Position numbers and translations under genes: made by a program. From CAG-582 sp964636965 (lineage in GTDB: Bacteria; Bacillota_I; Bacilli_A; RF39; UBA660), in NCBI GenBank assembly GCA_964636965.1, contig CAZWST010000003.1:11868-75867 (forward strand): 64,000 bases of DNA. The letters are read 5' to 3'. Under the pieces are notes generated by a model that saw nothing but the letters and a program-made list of their open reading frames with translations, was not told the DNA's origin and searched no databases. Below are positions 42,365 through 52,419 of the stretch, one piece after another. Position 1 is the first letter of the stretch. Each line of letters opens with the position of its first letter.

Positions 42365-45300
42365 TTGAGAAATAAAAGAACAGTATTATTTTTAATTTTA
42401 ATTTTGTCTTTAGGATTTGCTGCTGTATCAGCAACCCTTAGTATTGAAGGTTTTACTTTAATTGGTGCAAATGAACAAGACTTTAAAGTGTATTTTAGTC
42501 AAGCTAAATTAGATGATATAGATAAAAGCAATGTACTTATAAAAGAAGATAAACAAGTAGTTGACTTTGAAACTAAAGAACTTAATCTTGTTGGAGACGA
42601 GTCATACTTAGATTATGAAGTTACCAATGATTCTAGTCAATACGATGCGAGCGTCAAGATAAATTGTACAGCTACTTCCCCTGAAATATTAGATTATGTT
42701 GATATAGACTACTCTATTGATAAAGAGATAATTACTGCTAAATCAAGGGCTAATGGAAGAGTAAAAGTTACATTAAAAAAGAGTTATTCAGGTAATGAAA
42801 CGTTTAGTCACAACTTTACGTGTAATATTAAAGTAGATGCTTTAAGCAAAGAAAATATAAATGATACAATTTTAGAAGTACATGAATATTATGCTTATGG
42901 TTACTTATTAAAAAATGATGAACCTTTAGTTAATAAAGTGGTTGCTATTGTTGATGAAAAAAATAATAAATTTACTACAACTGACGCTAGAGGTATGTAT
43001 ATATTTGAAAACTTAACAGGTGGGGGCTATAACTTCTTAGTTTTTGAAAATAGTACTACAGAAGAATTAGTTTCAAAAACTAAAGAAGAGTTATTAGAAC
43101 TTGCAACAGAAGTGAAAAACTTTAATACAGGGGACGGAATAATCGCTTTATCTAACTATGATAATAAATACTCAAAAATTAATCCAGGAGTACCAACAAA
43201 ACACACAATAACTTTTGATACAACAGAAGGTACAACTCAGGATTTTACAAGTACAGTTATTGAAGGGGAACAAATCGGTTATCTTCCCATTGCTATTGAA
43301 CACGAAACTTTAGCTTTTGAAGATTGGAAAGATGAAGATATAATAGTTTCAGAAGAAGATATAGCAAATGGGGATATATTCTTAAGTGCTAGCTATGGGA
43401 CAGGAGTTGCTAAAATTGGTGAAAAAGGATTCAGAACTTTAGCTCAAGCTTTTGATTATATTGATACAACAAATGAAACTACAATAAATGTCATTGAAAA
43501 TAATGCATTAAAGAGAAACATCACTAATGATAAAAATGTTATCTTAAATTTAAACAATCTAAAAGTTAACCTTGATAAATATTCAATAACAAATGCAGGT
43601 AATCTCACCATTAAAAATGGTAGTATAGATGCAACAGGATTAGATATAATTACAAATAATGGAATATTATATCTAAATGATAATTTAAATATCAATTATT
43701 TAAACAATACAAATGAAAATGAAATAATTAATGGAATAGTAAATAATAATGAAGCAATGATTAGCAATACTACTATTGATGCATCATCATCAAATTATGT
43801 TGAAAATCAAAGCATTATTAACAATAATGGAACGATGGAAATTACTTCATCTTCTATTACATCAAGTAACCTTTTGATCTTAGATCAAAAAGATAAAAAT
43901 ATGAATATAAATAATACAACATTGATATACAAAAATGATAAAACAATAAAGCATATATTACAAACATATGGAAACTTAGTGCTTGAAGATAATGATTTTA
44001 GAATGGCAGAAGGAAATGAATTATCTCAAGGAATAATTCAACCATTAGAAGGATCTAATGTTAGTTTAAAATCCGGATCGATTGATAATACATATGGAAA
44101 AGCAAATGCTATATATGCTACTGGTGCAGATTCAATATTAAATATTGGAGAAAAAGACAAAGAAATTATTTTAAAAGGTGTAGCAGGATATCCAAGTATT
44201 GCCTCATATGGACAAATGAACATACTAGATGGAACAATCAACTCGAGTTTGGGAAGTGCAATCTTAGCAATTAATGAGTTGACTGTTGGCTCATCAACGT
44301 CAACACCAATTATTGATGAAAATGGTGGGATAGCTATTATTGTTCGTGAAGGAAGCGAAAATAAAATTATAAACGCAAATATTAATGCCAATAATGGTGA
44401 AACTTTAAGAGTAGAAAAGAATGCTAAATTAACAATTGATAATATTAATTTGACAAGCTATAGTACTACAAACACTTATAGTCAAGTAATTGTCTCGGGA
44501 GAATTAGTAATAAATGATGGAACCTTTACTCTAAGTAGTGAAAATACACAGGGGAAGGGAGTTTTACATAATAATTCAACAGGGATTGTTACAATTAATG
44601 GTGGAACATTTGATGGAACAAATGCCAAATCAAACAATATTTATAATTATGGTGTATTAAATACGGGAAATAAAAATAACATACATATTATTGGAAATGG
44701 CGCTAATAGTTATATAATTTATAATAATGCCTCAGGAAAATTAAATATAATAGATGGCAATATTACTTTTGATGCTGGTTTTGCTATTGGCTCTGCTGGG
44801 TTATTAATAGTTGGAAGTGAGACAACAAAACCAATAATTACTGGAGCAAGTTCAAAAAATGTTTTTGAAGTTAGAAGTAATAAAGAAAACAAAATAATAA
44901 ATGCAGATATAACAGCAAAAAATTCTAATGCTATTAATGTATATGATAGTATGAAACTTGAGATTGAAGATGCAACAATTACTATGGGAGAAGCAACAGG
45001 AACTTCTTATTTAGTTTATACAGAGGGCACATTAACAATCAAAAGTGGTACATACAAAAAAACAGTAGGTAAGAGCGGACCAATCTTTGGCTCAGCAAAA
45101 TCCACACTTAATATTGGCGAAAATAATAAAAACATTGATGTGTATTGTGTTGATGGCTATTATGGTATAACAAGTCGTGGAGTACTTAATATACCTGCAG
45201 GAACAGTAACTAGTAAAGCTGGATTTTTAATTGGGTATTTCGGTACCGGAACAATTGGAACAGAAACTACCGCTCCTACAATCATAGGAAATAAAAATGA

Positions 45301-46021
45301 ACCAGCTATTCAATTAAGAGAAGAAGGTAAAGCAACAATTATAAATGCTAATGTAAAATCGTTTGATACTTTTGTCATTTCCGTTGATAATAAAGCGAAT
45401 CTAACAATTGATAATATTAATCTGGAACAAATAAATACAACCTCTACTGCACGTGCAATAAATGTTGATGGAACACTTAATATAAATAATGGTGAATTTA
45501 CATCTATGATCGAAAACAACGCATCTTATGGCTTATTTAATGTAAGAGAAGGATCCACACTTAATATTGATGGTGGAACATTTAATTATAATGGACCTTC
45601 TAATTCGTTATATTTAACGGCAGGTGTAGTAAATATAGGGGAAAATGAAAAAAATCCAATTTTAATACAAAATACAAATCCTGGATCAAATCCATTGATA
45701 TCAAATAGAAATGCTACTCTTAATATTTATTCGGGAAATATTATTACAAAAGGATCTTCTGCAATACGACAAAATCTTGAAAATGAAGATGCAACAGATG
45801 AAGAAAAACTTAATCATACAGCTGTAATAAATATTTATGGTGGAAGACTTGAAGCAACTAGTGACTCTATATCAACAATAAGCATTGAAGCGGGAAAATT
45901 TAATATGTCTGGTGGAGAAGTTATCAACAATGGTGCTGGTAGAACAATTTACAATAATGGTGGTACTGCTATTCAAACAGGAGGTATATCCGCAAATAAT
46001 TATGGTGTAACAGCCCAATAA
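42365..46021 (+). CDS. Giant secreted protein: TasA-like head plus beta-helix repeats
   Basis: The 1,218-residue product begins with a signal (TVLFLILILSLGFAAVSATL). A TasA-like module follows to about 170, with YFSQAKLD, LDYEVTNDSSQYDASV and NFTCNIKVD. Then come a Cna-B-like carboxypeptidase-regulatory fold (180-235, TTDARGMYIFENLTGGGYNF) and an InlB-like segment (275-345). From about 350 to the end there is right-handed beta-helix sequence rich in Asn, Ile and Gly, with 150-174-residue super-repeats. No LPxTG or membrane anchor is present and it ends abruptly in the helix. The start is probably TTG 42,365, with AGGTG 6 bases upstream; GTG 42,356 overlaps that site. It is probably an adhesin or fibre-displayed surface protein. 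Confidence 0.8.
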   Translation: MRNKRTVLFLILILSLGFAAVSATLSIEGFTLIGANEQDFKVYFSQAKLDDIDKSNVLIKEDKQVVDFETKELNLVGDESYLDYEVTNDSSQYDASVKINCTATSPEILDYVDIDYSIDKEIITAKSRANGRVKVTLKKSYSGNETFSHNFTCNIKVDALSKENINDTILEVHEYYAYGYLLKNDEPLVNKVVAIVDEKNNKFTTTDARGMYIFENLTGGGYNFLVFENSTTEELVSKTKEELLELATEVKNFNTGDGIIALSNYDNKYSKINPGVPTKHTITFDTTEGTTQDFTSTVIEGEQIGYLPIAIEHETLAFEDWKDEDIIVSEEDIANGDIFLSASYGTGVAKIGEKGFRTLAQAFDYIDTTNETTINVIENNALKRNITNDKNVILNLNNLKVNLDKYSITNAGNLTIKNGSIDATGLDIITNNGILYLNDNLNINYLNNTNENEIINGIVNNNEAMISNTTIDASSSNYVENQSIINNNGTMEITSSSITSSNLLILDQKDKNMNINNTTLIYKNDKTIKHILQTYGNLVLEDNDFRMAEGNELSQGIIQPLEGSNVSLKSGSIDNTYGKANAIYATGADSILNIGEKDKEIILKGVAGYPSIASYGQMNILDGTINSSLGSAILAINELTVGSSTSTPIIDENGGIAIIVREGSENKIINANINANNGETLRVEKNAKLTIDNINLTSYSTTNTYSQVIVSGELVINDGTFTLSSENTQGKGVLHNNSTGIVTINGGTFDGTNAKSNNIYNYGVLNTGNKNNIHIIGNGANSYIIYNNASGKLNIIDGNITFDAGFAIGSAGLLIVGSETTKPIITGASSKNVFEVRSNKENKIINADITAKNSNAINVYDSMKLEIEDATITMGEATGTSYLVYTEGTLTIKSGTYKKTVGKSGPIFGSAKSTLNIGENNKNIDVYCVDGYYGITSRGVLNIPAGTVTSKAGFLIGYFGTGTIGTETTAPTIIGNKNEPAIQLREEGKATIINANVKSFDTFVISVDNKANLTIDNINLEQINTTSTARAINVDGTLNINNGEFTSMIENNASYGLFNVREGSTLNIDGGTFNYNGPSNSLYLTAGVVNIGENEKNPILIQNTNPGSNPLISNRNATLNIYSGNIITKGSSAIRQNLENEDATDEEKLNHTAVINIYGGRLEATSDSISTISIEAGKFNMSGGEVINNGAGRTIYNNGGTAIQTGGISANNYGVTAQ
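44141..45790 (+). repeat. Three and a half super-repeats of 150-174 codons in the beta-helix
   Basis: Units begin with a LNIGExxKxI phrase at 44,141, 44,660, 45,110 and 45,632. Each continues with GxLNIxxGxxxxxxGxAI, then GxETTxPxI, then KIINANI and LTIDNINL. The last copy is cut short. Confidence 0.65.
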
Positions 46022-46031
46022 ATAAATGAAG

Positions 46032-46058
46032 AAGAAACTACTAAATGTTTCTTTTTTT
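46032..46058 (+). terminator. Terminator after the first giant surface gene
   Basis: A 7-bp AAGAAAC/GTTTCTT stem is followed by a seven-T run. The run leads into the next promoter. Confidence 0.7.
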
Positions 46059-46091
46059 ATACCATTTTTACACTACATATGGTATCATTAA
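46059..46091 (+). promoter_or_regulatory. Promoter with inverted repeat, second giant surface gene
   Basis: ATACCA (46,059) and TGGTAT (46,080) form an inverted repeat with a 15-base gap, and the right arm is the start of the extended -10 TGGTATCAT. The bases 46,072-46,091 are nearly identical to the 41,829 promoter. The box ends 17 bases before ATG 46,106. Confidence 0.6.
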
Positions 46092-46105
46092 AATAAGGTG
46101 AGAAT

Positions 46106-49100
46106 ATGAAAAAGAATAGTAAAATAGTTTTAATAATAGTTTTAATACTAGCAATAGGTTTTGCAAGTGTTTCAACAGTTTTAAAATTAGGAGGAACTAC
46201 AAAAGTAGGATTCAATGAAGAAGATTTTGTATCAAATATAATATTTACAAGATCAGTTTTAGATGATGAAGATATAAGTGAAGAAACAATAATAGAAGAG
46301 GGAAAGAAAATAAAATTTGTAACAAAAAAACTAACAACAGTAGGAGAAAGTACAGTATTAGATTATACAGTTACAAATAAGTCAAAACAATATGCAGCAA
46401 GGGGATATGTAAAAACATTTGAGTATAATCCAGAATATATAAAAATAGAAAATGGACCAGCTAACTATGATTTGTTACCAGACTCAAGTGAAGATGGAGA
46501 AATGGTAATAACATTAATAAAACCCTTAACAGAAGATAAAGATGTAGAAGTAACAATAGAAATAGAATTTGGACCAATTGATAAAGAAGATGTAACAACA
46601 ACTACTACAACAACTACGACAACTACCACAACTACAACAACAGAAGTAGCAGGAGAAAAGTATGATTTAACAATAGATCCAGATGGTGGAATTTATAATG
46701 GATCAAATGAAATAATAAATAGAAAAGTACTAAAAGATACAGAAGTAACTTTAAATGAAATAACAAAAGAAGGTTACATATTTTCACACTGGCAAGTGAA
46801 TGAAACGGATAAATTGGATGGCAACACTATAACTATTACGCAAAATACTACAATAAAGGCAATATGGATAAATACTGATGATATAGTCGCAAAAATAGAT
46901 GACGAGTATTATAATAGTGTTCAAAGTGCATTTAATGCAGCAAAGACAAATGATGAAATTATTTTACTAAAAGATACAGAAGAAACATCAACAAATAAAA
47001 AAGAAGTAGTACTAAATTTAGATTCACATAAGATAACTGGAAGTATAACAAATGATGGCAAATTAAGAATAGATAATGGTGAAATAGAAAATACAAATGG
47101 AGCAGCCATAATAAATAATGGAACATTAACACTTGGAAATAATGAAGGAACAATTTCAACAGAAACACCATCAATAATTGGTGCCTCTATAGGTATAGAA
47201 CAAAAAGGAACACTAAACTTTTATGATGGATATGTTGAAGGAGTAGTAGGAATAAATGGAGATGTAGCAAATACACCAGAAGAATACTATGTATTTGTTG
47301 ACCATAATGATATAAAGAACTGTCAAAAAGTATACTTAGTAAAAGAAGTAACAAGAGCAGTTGTAAAAACCACAACAAATGGGGAAGTATACTATTATAA
47401 TTTGCAAGATGCAATTAATAAGTCTCTTATTTCATCGTATCCAATATATGCAATGAGAGATTTTGAAGCTGCTTACACTTTGAGCATAACTAATAATAAA
47501 CCGATATTGTTTGATATTATTGGTTATACTGTTAACTTAGGAAATACAATAACAAACAGTGGCTCATTAACTCTAACTAATAGTGTTACAGAGTCTGGGA
47601 CTCTTACAACTTCATTTCCTATTGTAAATAATAATAATCTTAGCTTAAGCAATATTAAGATTAGTTCCACTACTACAGAAAATGCTATAGAAAATAATAA
47701 AAAATTAGCTATAAACAAATCAACTATTACGGCAAAGAGCGGATATGCATTAAAAACGAATTCATCCAATGTAACTATCGATAGTACGTCTACATTAGAA
47801 TCAAGTAAACGAGCTCTTTATGTTAATACAAAAGGATTAATGGTATCTACAGGAAATATCGGCGGTGCTGATATTTCATCTTCAGGTGAGCTTATAGTAG
47901 CTGGAGCAACAATAAGAAGTAAAACAGGACCTTCCATAATTAATAATGGTAAACTAGAAGTTAGAAGCGGAAACGTTTACTCTCAGCCTTATGAAAGAGG
48001 AATAAATTCAACTGGAAATAACAATAGAGTGGATATAAAGGGAGGATATATTTCCGAATTATATATAAGCTCGGGTACTTTAAATATTTCAGGTGGAGAA
48101 TTTCATTTAAGATCGGAATGTGCTGTTAATGCTCTATCATCATCAGTAACAATATCGGGAGGAACATTTGACGGAAGTTTGGCAACAGCACTTTATTTTA
48201 GTGGTTCAACTGCAAATGTAACTAACGCAACAATTAGTGATGGGGACAATGGAGTTTTAATCAATAATAGTGATGTTACAATAAATAACATTACAATAAA
48301 TAACAATTGGACAGATATTGGTATAGTTATGAATTCTGGAAACTTAAGCATATCTGATGCAAATATAAATGTTGATGAATATGCTATAAAACAAGCTGGT
48401 GGAACAATTTATTATGGATCTGAAACTAGTTCTTCAATTGCTAGTCCATTAATAATGGCTGACATGTATGGTGTATATAAAACTGGCGGTATATTTAATT
48501 TCTATAGTGGCAAGATTGCAGGCAAAACAGGTGCTATTAGTGGAACATATGATAATTATCCATCAATGATGACGTCTGAAGAAACGACTGAAACTATAAA
48601 TGATTCAGAGTATAAAGTTAATACATTAACAGAGTTAAAAGATTTCATAGAATTAGTAGAAACTGGGGCAGTTTATTCTTCTTTTGTTAATGCTATATCG
48701 GATATTTCTACAGAAGGTACTTTGCTATTAAAAACAAGTGCAAGTATTACAGAAAATATTGACATACCTAGCAATAAAAAGATTACAATTGACACCAACG
48801 GCTATAAAACAAATTTAAGTAAAATGATAACAAACAATGGACAACTAACAATAAAAAGTAGTGCACAAAAGTTTGGAGAAATTATTTCATCAATCGATAC
48901 AATGATAACCAATAATGCAACATTGATATTAGAAAGCAATAGTTTTCTTAATTCGAAAGGAACTGTATTGATTAATAATGGCAGTGAAGCAAAAACTACA
49001 ATTAATTCAGGTATATATCAAGGACAGCTTTATGTAGTCAAAGTTGACAATAGTTCTTTAGAGATAAATGATGGACAATTCATAATAGATTATAATAATT

Positions 49101-52100
49101 ACTATGGAACTATGCCTAGCGATTCTTCAGCAATTTATATTAACTCTGGTAAAGTAATTATAAATAACGGATACTTTTCAGCTTTTACGAAAACAGCGGC
49201 TACAAAAACCAAAACAATTTACATAAACTCTTCTGAATTAACTATTAACGGTGGGGTTTTTGAAAAAAGCTATTATGGGATTTATATAAATACTACAGCA
49301 TCTGAAATTAATATAAATGGTGGATCAATTTCTGCAACTTCTAATGCAATAAATCAAGGATATTGTTCAGCAGGAAATTATGCTAAAGTATTTGTAACAA
49401 GTGGTATGATAGAAGGCGGATCATCAGGAATTTATGGAGGAGAAATAAATGTCGTAGGAGGCACAATAAAAGGAAGAGGCCTTTATGGTATAACTGGTAA
49501 TACAATAATTATTGGAGAAAATGACATTGAAGTAAAAGATAAACCAATAATATACGGAAGGACAGCTATATATGCCACTACGCCTCATTACTACTATGAT
49601 GGGATACTATATGGAATTGAAAAAGTAGTTAACACGCCTTTTACTAACACAGCTAGTGGGTATCGTATAGAGAATAGTGAGGAAACTATTGATAATATTA
49701 ATTATAAAAAATATGAGTTAAAAGAGAATGGTGCCTATTTAAAAATTGGAGATAATCTATTTAATTCATTTGATAAGGCAATTGATAGTGTTCAAGAAAA
49801 TGAAACTATTCAAGTTGTTGGTAATGCCTTAGTTTCTGAACGTCCAATTATTCCGACTGATAAGAGTTTTACATTAGATTTGAATGGTTATACAATTCAA
49901 TTGACAATTCCAATTACTAATAATGGGACATTAATTATTGACGATTCAAGTGAAGATAAGTCTGGAACGCTTTATTCTTCTGAAGTAGGAGCTGTCGTTG
50001 ATAATTTTGGAACATTAACTTTAGAGAATGGAAACATTATTAAAGATTCAACAGACAGCACAGCGTATGGTATCAACTCAAAGGGAAATCTTACAATAAA
50101 TGGGGGTAAAATTAGTAGCAAAAAAACTGGCATTCATGTTTATTCATCTTCGACAAATACTACAATAATAAATGGTGGAATTATCGAAAACTGCGATATC
50201 GGCCTTTATTTATATACTGCTACTACAATTAATAACGTAACCATAACAAATTGTAGAGTAGGTATTTACACTCTTGGATCTCCTACTATAAATATAAATG
50301 ATGGTGCTATTTCTGCAACCGAGTCAGGCATAGTAAGTGAAAAATATAATATTCGTCTGCGTGGGGGTAGTATTTATGGCGAAAAGCAAGGTGTTAAAGG
50401 ATATATATATATTTACGCTGGACGAATTGAAGGCAATCTATATGGAGTACTTGGAGGAGTTTATGCCTATGGAGGCGAAGTTGTCGGTGGAGAATATGGT
50501 GTAAGAGGTTCAGCGACTTTGGGAACAAGTTCCGCTAATTTATCTGATGGGGCCACTATTATCGGAAATCTTTATGGCATATATGGAGGAACTATTAAAT
50601 GGTATAATGGTACCGTAAAAGGTAAGACGGGAGTGGATAATAGCCAAATTACGGGCATAAGAGAAGGATATAAATTGGGTGAAGATACTGAAATTATAAA
50701 TGGTGAAGAATACGTCGTTAATAGATTAGTAGTTGGAGACCCTGTTATATATAATGGTGATATTGGCTACTCTATAGCATCTGATGCTTTTAAAAATGCA
50801 CAATCTGGCGACACACTTAAGCTAGTAGGAGACATAGTTAGTTCATATCAAATTTCTAACCAATCATCTAATACTTTAACAATAGATTTAAATGGACATA
50901 CATATTTAACTTCAGCGATGATTTACAATTATGGAACTTTATATATTAAAGATACATCAGATGAAAAACAATCTCTTTTGAAATTTTCTAATTCTAATTA
51001 TATCTCTAATATAAGTGGTGGTAAACTTTATATAGATGATGTTGATATAACGACTGTAGGGAAAAAAGTAGCTGCAATTGAAAATGGAGGTAATTCTACC
51101 ATTAATAACTCTCAAATAACTGGAGGATATGCTATTAAAAATTCAGGGATACTTTACTTAAATAATTCAATTTTATCAATGACAGGATCTTATACTTATG
51201 GACTAATGAATGAAAAAAAAGCCTTTATTGATGGTGGCAAAATTGAATTTAAAAGTGGAGGAACAGGAACTTTGATTTATCAAAATAAGTCTAATACTAA
51301 TATAACAGTGGAAAACGCTCATATTGATGGATTGGCTTCGTTGGATGATGATCATGGCATAGAACTTAATTACGGAACAGCTCCTATATTCAGAAACAAT
51401 ACAATCGAAACAAGAATAAAATTGGGTTCGAATGTTGGAAAAACTGTAATAGAGGGAAATACTATCTCAAGAGGAGGAACTTCTTCATTTAGCACTAGTG
51501 GAAATGATGCCTTATCAGCTGTTTATAGTGAGACAACATTAGATTTTATTAATAATACAATTACTGTAACTAATCCAAATGCAAATCATAATAGATCAGT
51601 TAAATATGGCGTATACAGTAAAAAAGATATAACCGCTGTTGGCAACACTATTAATTTTATAAATGAGACAGATGAAAAAATCAATATAAACATTGCTATT
51701 TATAATAATGGTAAAACGGCAACAATTGATAATAATAGAATTGATATAAGCAATGCTAATACAGCAACAGGAATATTAGTTTCATCTACAACGCAACAAA
51801 CTAATTTAAATTCTAATCATATATCAATTAACAATTCTCTTTATGGTAGAGGAATATATAATAACGGAAAAATTGACATTGGTCATATTGAAAATAAAAC
51901 AAAAAATATAATAGAACTTGATAATAATACAACAGCATATGGTATATATATGAATAATGGTGCTCTTAAATTGAATGATAATAATGCTGACACAGATATT
52001 TTCGTAAGGAATTCTGATAAAGGTTATGGTATATATAATAAAGCTGGCACTTTTGAATTACTATCAAATAATGCTCAAACTAACATAAAGGCATATGATT

Positions 52101-52411
52101 CAAAAGAGGCATATGGGATATATATAAGTGGTGGAAGTGTAACATTGGGCGAAAAGGATTCTTCTTCAAATAGTGGTACAACTGAAGCTGACATAAATTA
52201 TCAAACGCCATTAATATCTGCTCTTGGTACTACATCGGGAATAGGAGTAAAAAAGAATGGTGGAACGTTCAATTTCTATGATGGTAAAGTTATTGGTAAC
52301 ACTAACTCAATACCTGATACAGTTACAGATACAGAATATTACTATGAAGTTATAAGAAGAAAAGATGAACAAAATGGATATGAATATTCGATACTTGAAT
52401 ATTTGGCATAG
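46106..52411 (+). CDS. Giant secreted protein: TasA-like head, Thr linker, five beta-helix modules
   Basis: The 2,101-residue product has a signal (IVLIIVLILAIGFASVSTVL) and a TasA-like module to about 160, with FTRSVLDD and LDYTVTNKSKQYAA. A pure Thr linker of 16 residues (164-179) and an InlB-like repeat (about 185-255) follow. Then come about five right-handed beta-helix modules. Each module opens with a phrase such as KxITIDxNGYxTxL and ITNNGxLTI. Each ends with GTxNFYDGxVxGxTG and a TExINxxEYxV strand, and the protein ends exactly at such a border. Such helices bind glycans or act as adhesins in other bacteria. No wall-anchor motif is seen. The gene is coupled to the next one, whose ribosome-binding site overlaps its stop. 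Confidence 0.82.
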   Translation: MKKNSKIVLIIVLILAIGFASVSTVLKLGGTTKVGFNEEDFVSNIIFTRSVLDDEDISEETIIEEGKKIKFVTKKLTTVGESTVLDYTVTNKSKQYAARGYVKTFEYNPEYIKIENGPANYDLLPDSSEDGEMVITLIKPLTEDKDVEVTIEIEFGPIDKEDVTTTTTTTTTTTTTTTTEVAGEKYDLTIDPDGGIYNGSNEIINRKVLKDTEVTLNEITKEGYIFSHWQVNETDKLDGNTITITQNTTIKAIWINTDDIVAKIDDEYYNSVQSAFNAAKTNDEIILLKDTEETSTNKKEVVLNLDSHKITGSITNDGKLRIDNGEIENTNGAAIINNGTLTLGNNEGTISTETPSIIGASIGIEQKGTLNFYDGYVEGVVGINGDVANTPEEYYVFVDHNDIKNCQKVYLVKEVTRAVVKTTTNGEVYYYNLQDAINKSLISSYPIYAMRDFEAAYTLSITNNKPILFDIIGYTVNLGNTITNSGSLTLTNSVTESGTLTTSFPIVNNNNLSLSNIKISSTTTENAIENNKKLAINKSTITAKSGYALKTNSSNVTIDSTSTLESSKRALYVNTKGLMVSTGNIGGADISSSGELIVAGATIRSKTGPSIINNGKLEVRSGNVYSQPYERGINSTGNNNRVDIKGGYISELYISSGTLNISGGEFHLRSECAVNALSSSVTISGGTFDGSLATALYFSGSTANVTNATISDGDNGVLINNSDVTINNITINNNWTDIGIVMNSGNLSISDANINVDEYAIKQAGGTIYYGSETSSSIASPLIMADMYGVYKTGGIFNFYSGKIAGKTGAISGTYDNYPSMMTSEETTETINDSEYKVNTLTELKDFIELVETGAVYSSFVNAISDISTEGTLLLKTSASITENIDIPSNKKITIDTNGYKTNLSKMITNNGQLTIKSSAQKFGEIISSIDTMITNNATLILESNSFLNSKGTVLINNGSEAKTTINSGIYQGQLYVVKVDNSSLEINDGQFIIDYNNYYGTMPSDSSAIYINSGKVIINNGYFSAFTKTAATKTKTIYINSSELTINGGVFEKSYYGIYINTTASEININGGSISATSNAINQGYCSAGNYAKVFVTSGMIEGGSSGIYGGEINVVGGTIKGRGLYGITGNTIIIGENDIEVKDKPIIYGRTAIYATTPHYYYDGILYGIEKVVNTPFTNTASGYRIENSEETIDNINYKKYELKENGAYLKIGDNLFNSFDKAIDSVQENETIQVVGNALVSERPIIPTDKSFTLDLNGYTIQLTIPITNNGTLIIDDSSEDKSGTLYSSEVGAVVDNFGTLTLENGNIIKDSTDSTAYGINSKGNLTINGGKISSKKTGIHVYSSSTNTTIINGGIIENCDIGLYLYTATTINNVTITNCRVGIYTLGSPTININDGAISATESGIVSEKYNIRLRGGSIYGEKQGVKGYIYIYAGRIEGNLYGVLGGVYAYGGEVVGGEYGVRGSATLGTSSANLSDGATIIGNLYGIYGGTIKWYNGTVKGKTGVDNSQITGIREGYKLGEDTEIINGEEYVVNRLVVGDPVIYNGDIGYSIASDAFKNAQSGDTLKLVGDIVSSYQISNQSSNTLTIDLNGHTYLTSAMIYNYGTLYIKDTSDEKQSLLKFSNSNYISNISGGKLYIDDVDITTVGKKVAAIENGGNSTINNSQITGGYAIKNSGILYLNNSILSMTGSYTYGLMNEKKAFIDGGKIEFKSGGTGTLIYQNKSNTNITVENAHIDGLASLDDDHGIELNYGTAPIFRNNTIETRIKLGSNVGKTVIEGNTISRGGTSSFSTSGNDALSAVYSETTLDFINNTITVTNPNANHNRSVKYGVYSKKDITAVGNTINFINETDEKININIAIYNNGKTATIDNNRIDISNANTATGILVSSTTQQTNLNSNHISINNSLYGRGIYNNGKIDIGHIENKTKNIIELDNNTTAYGIYMNNGALKLNDNNADTDIFVRNSDKGYGIYNKAGTFELLSNNAQTNIKAYDSKEAYGIYISGGSVTLGEKDSSSNSGTTEADINYQTPLISALGTTSGIGVKKNGGTFNFYDGKVIGNTNSIPDTVTDTEYYYEVIRRKDEQNGYEYSILEYLA
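46595..46642 (+). repeat. Poly-Thr codon tract
   Basis: Sixteen ACN codons in a row (ACA, ACT, ACG and ACC mixed) encode an uninterrupted Thr linker between the head and InlB-like domains. Mixed codons argue for selection on the protein rather than simple slippage. The linker may be O-glycosylated. Confidence 0.8.
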
Positions 52412-52419
52412 GAGTAAAT

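Noticed and set aside
46921..47769. Several open frames on the minus strand inside the giant surface gene.
   Set aside because: They are shadows of strand-biased, low-complexity coding sequence, with no Shine-Dalgarno or family resemblance.
50149..50155. Spo0A-box-like TTCGACA in the giant beta-helix gene.
   Set aside because: Deep inside coding sequence with no nearby promoter.
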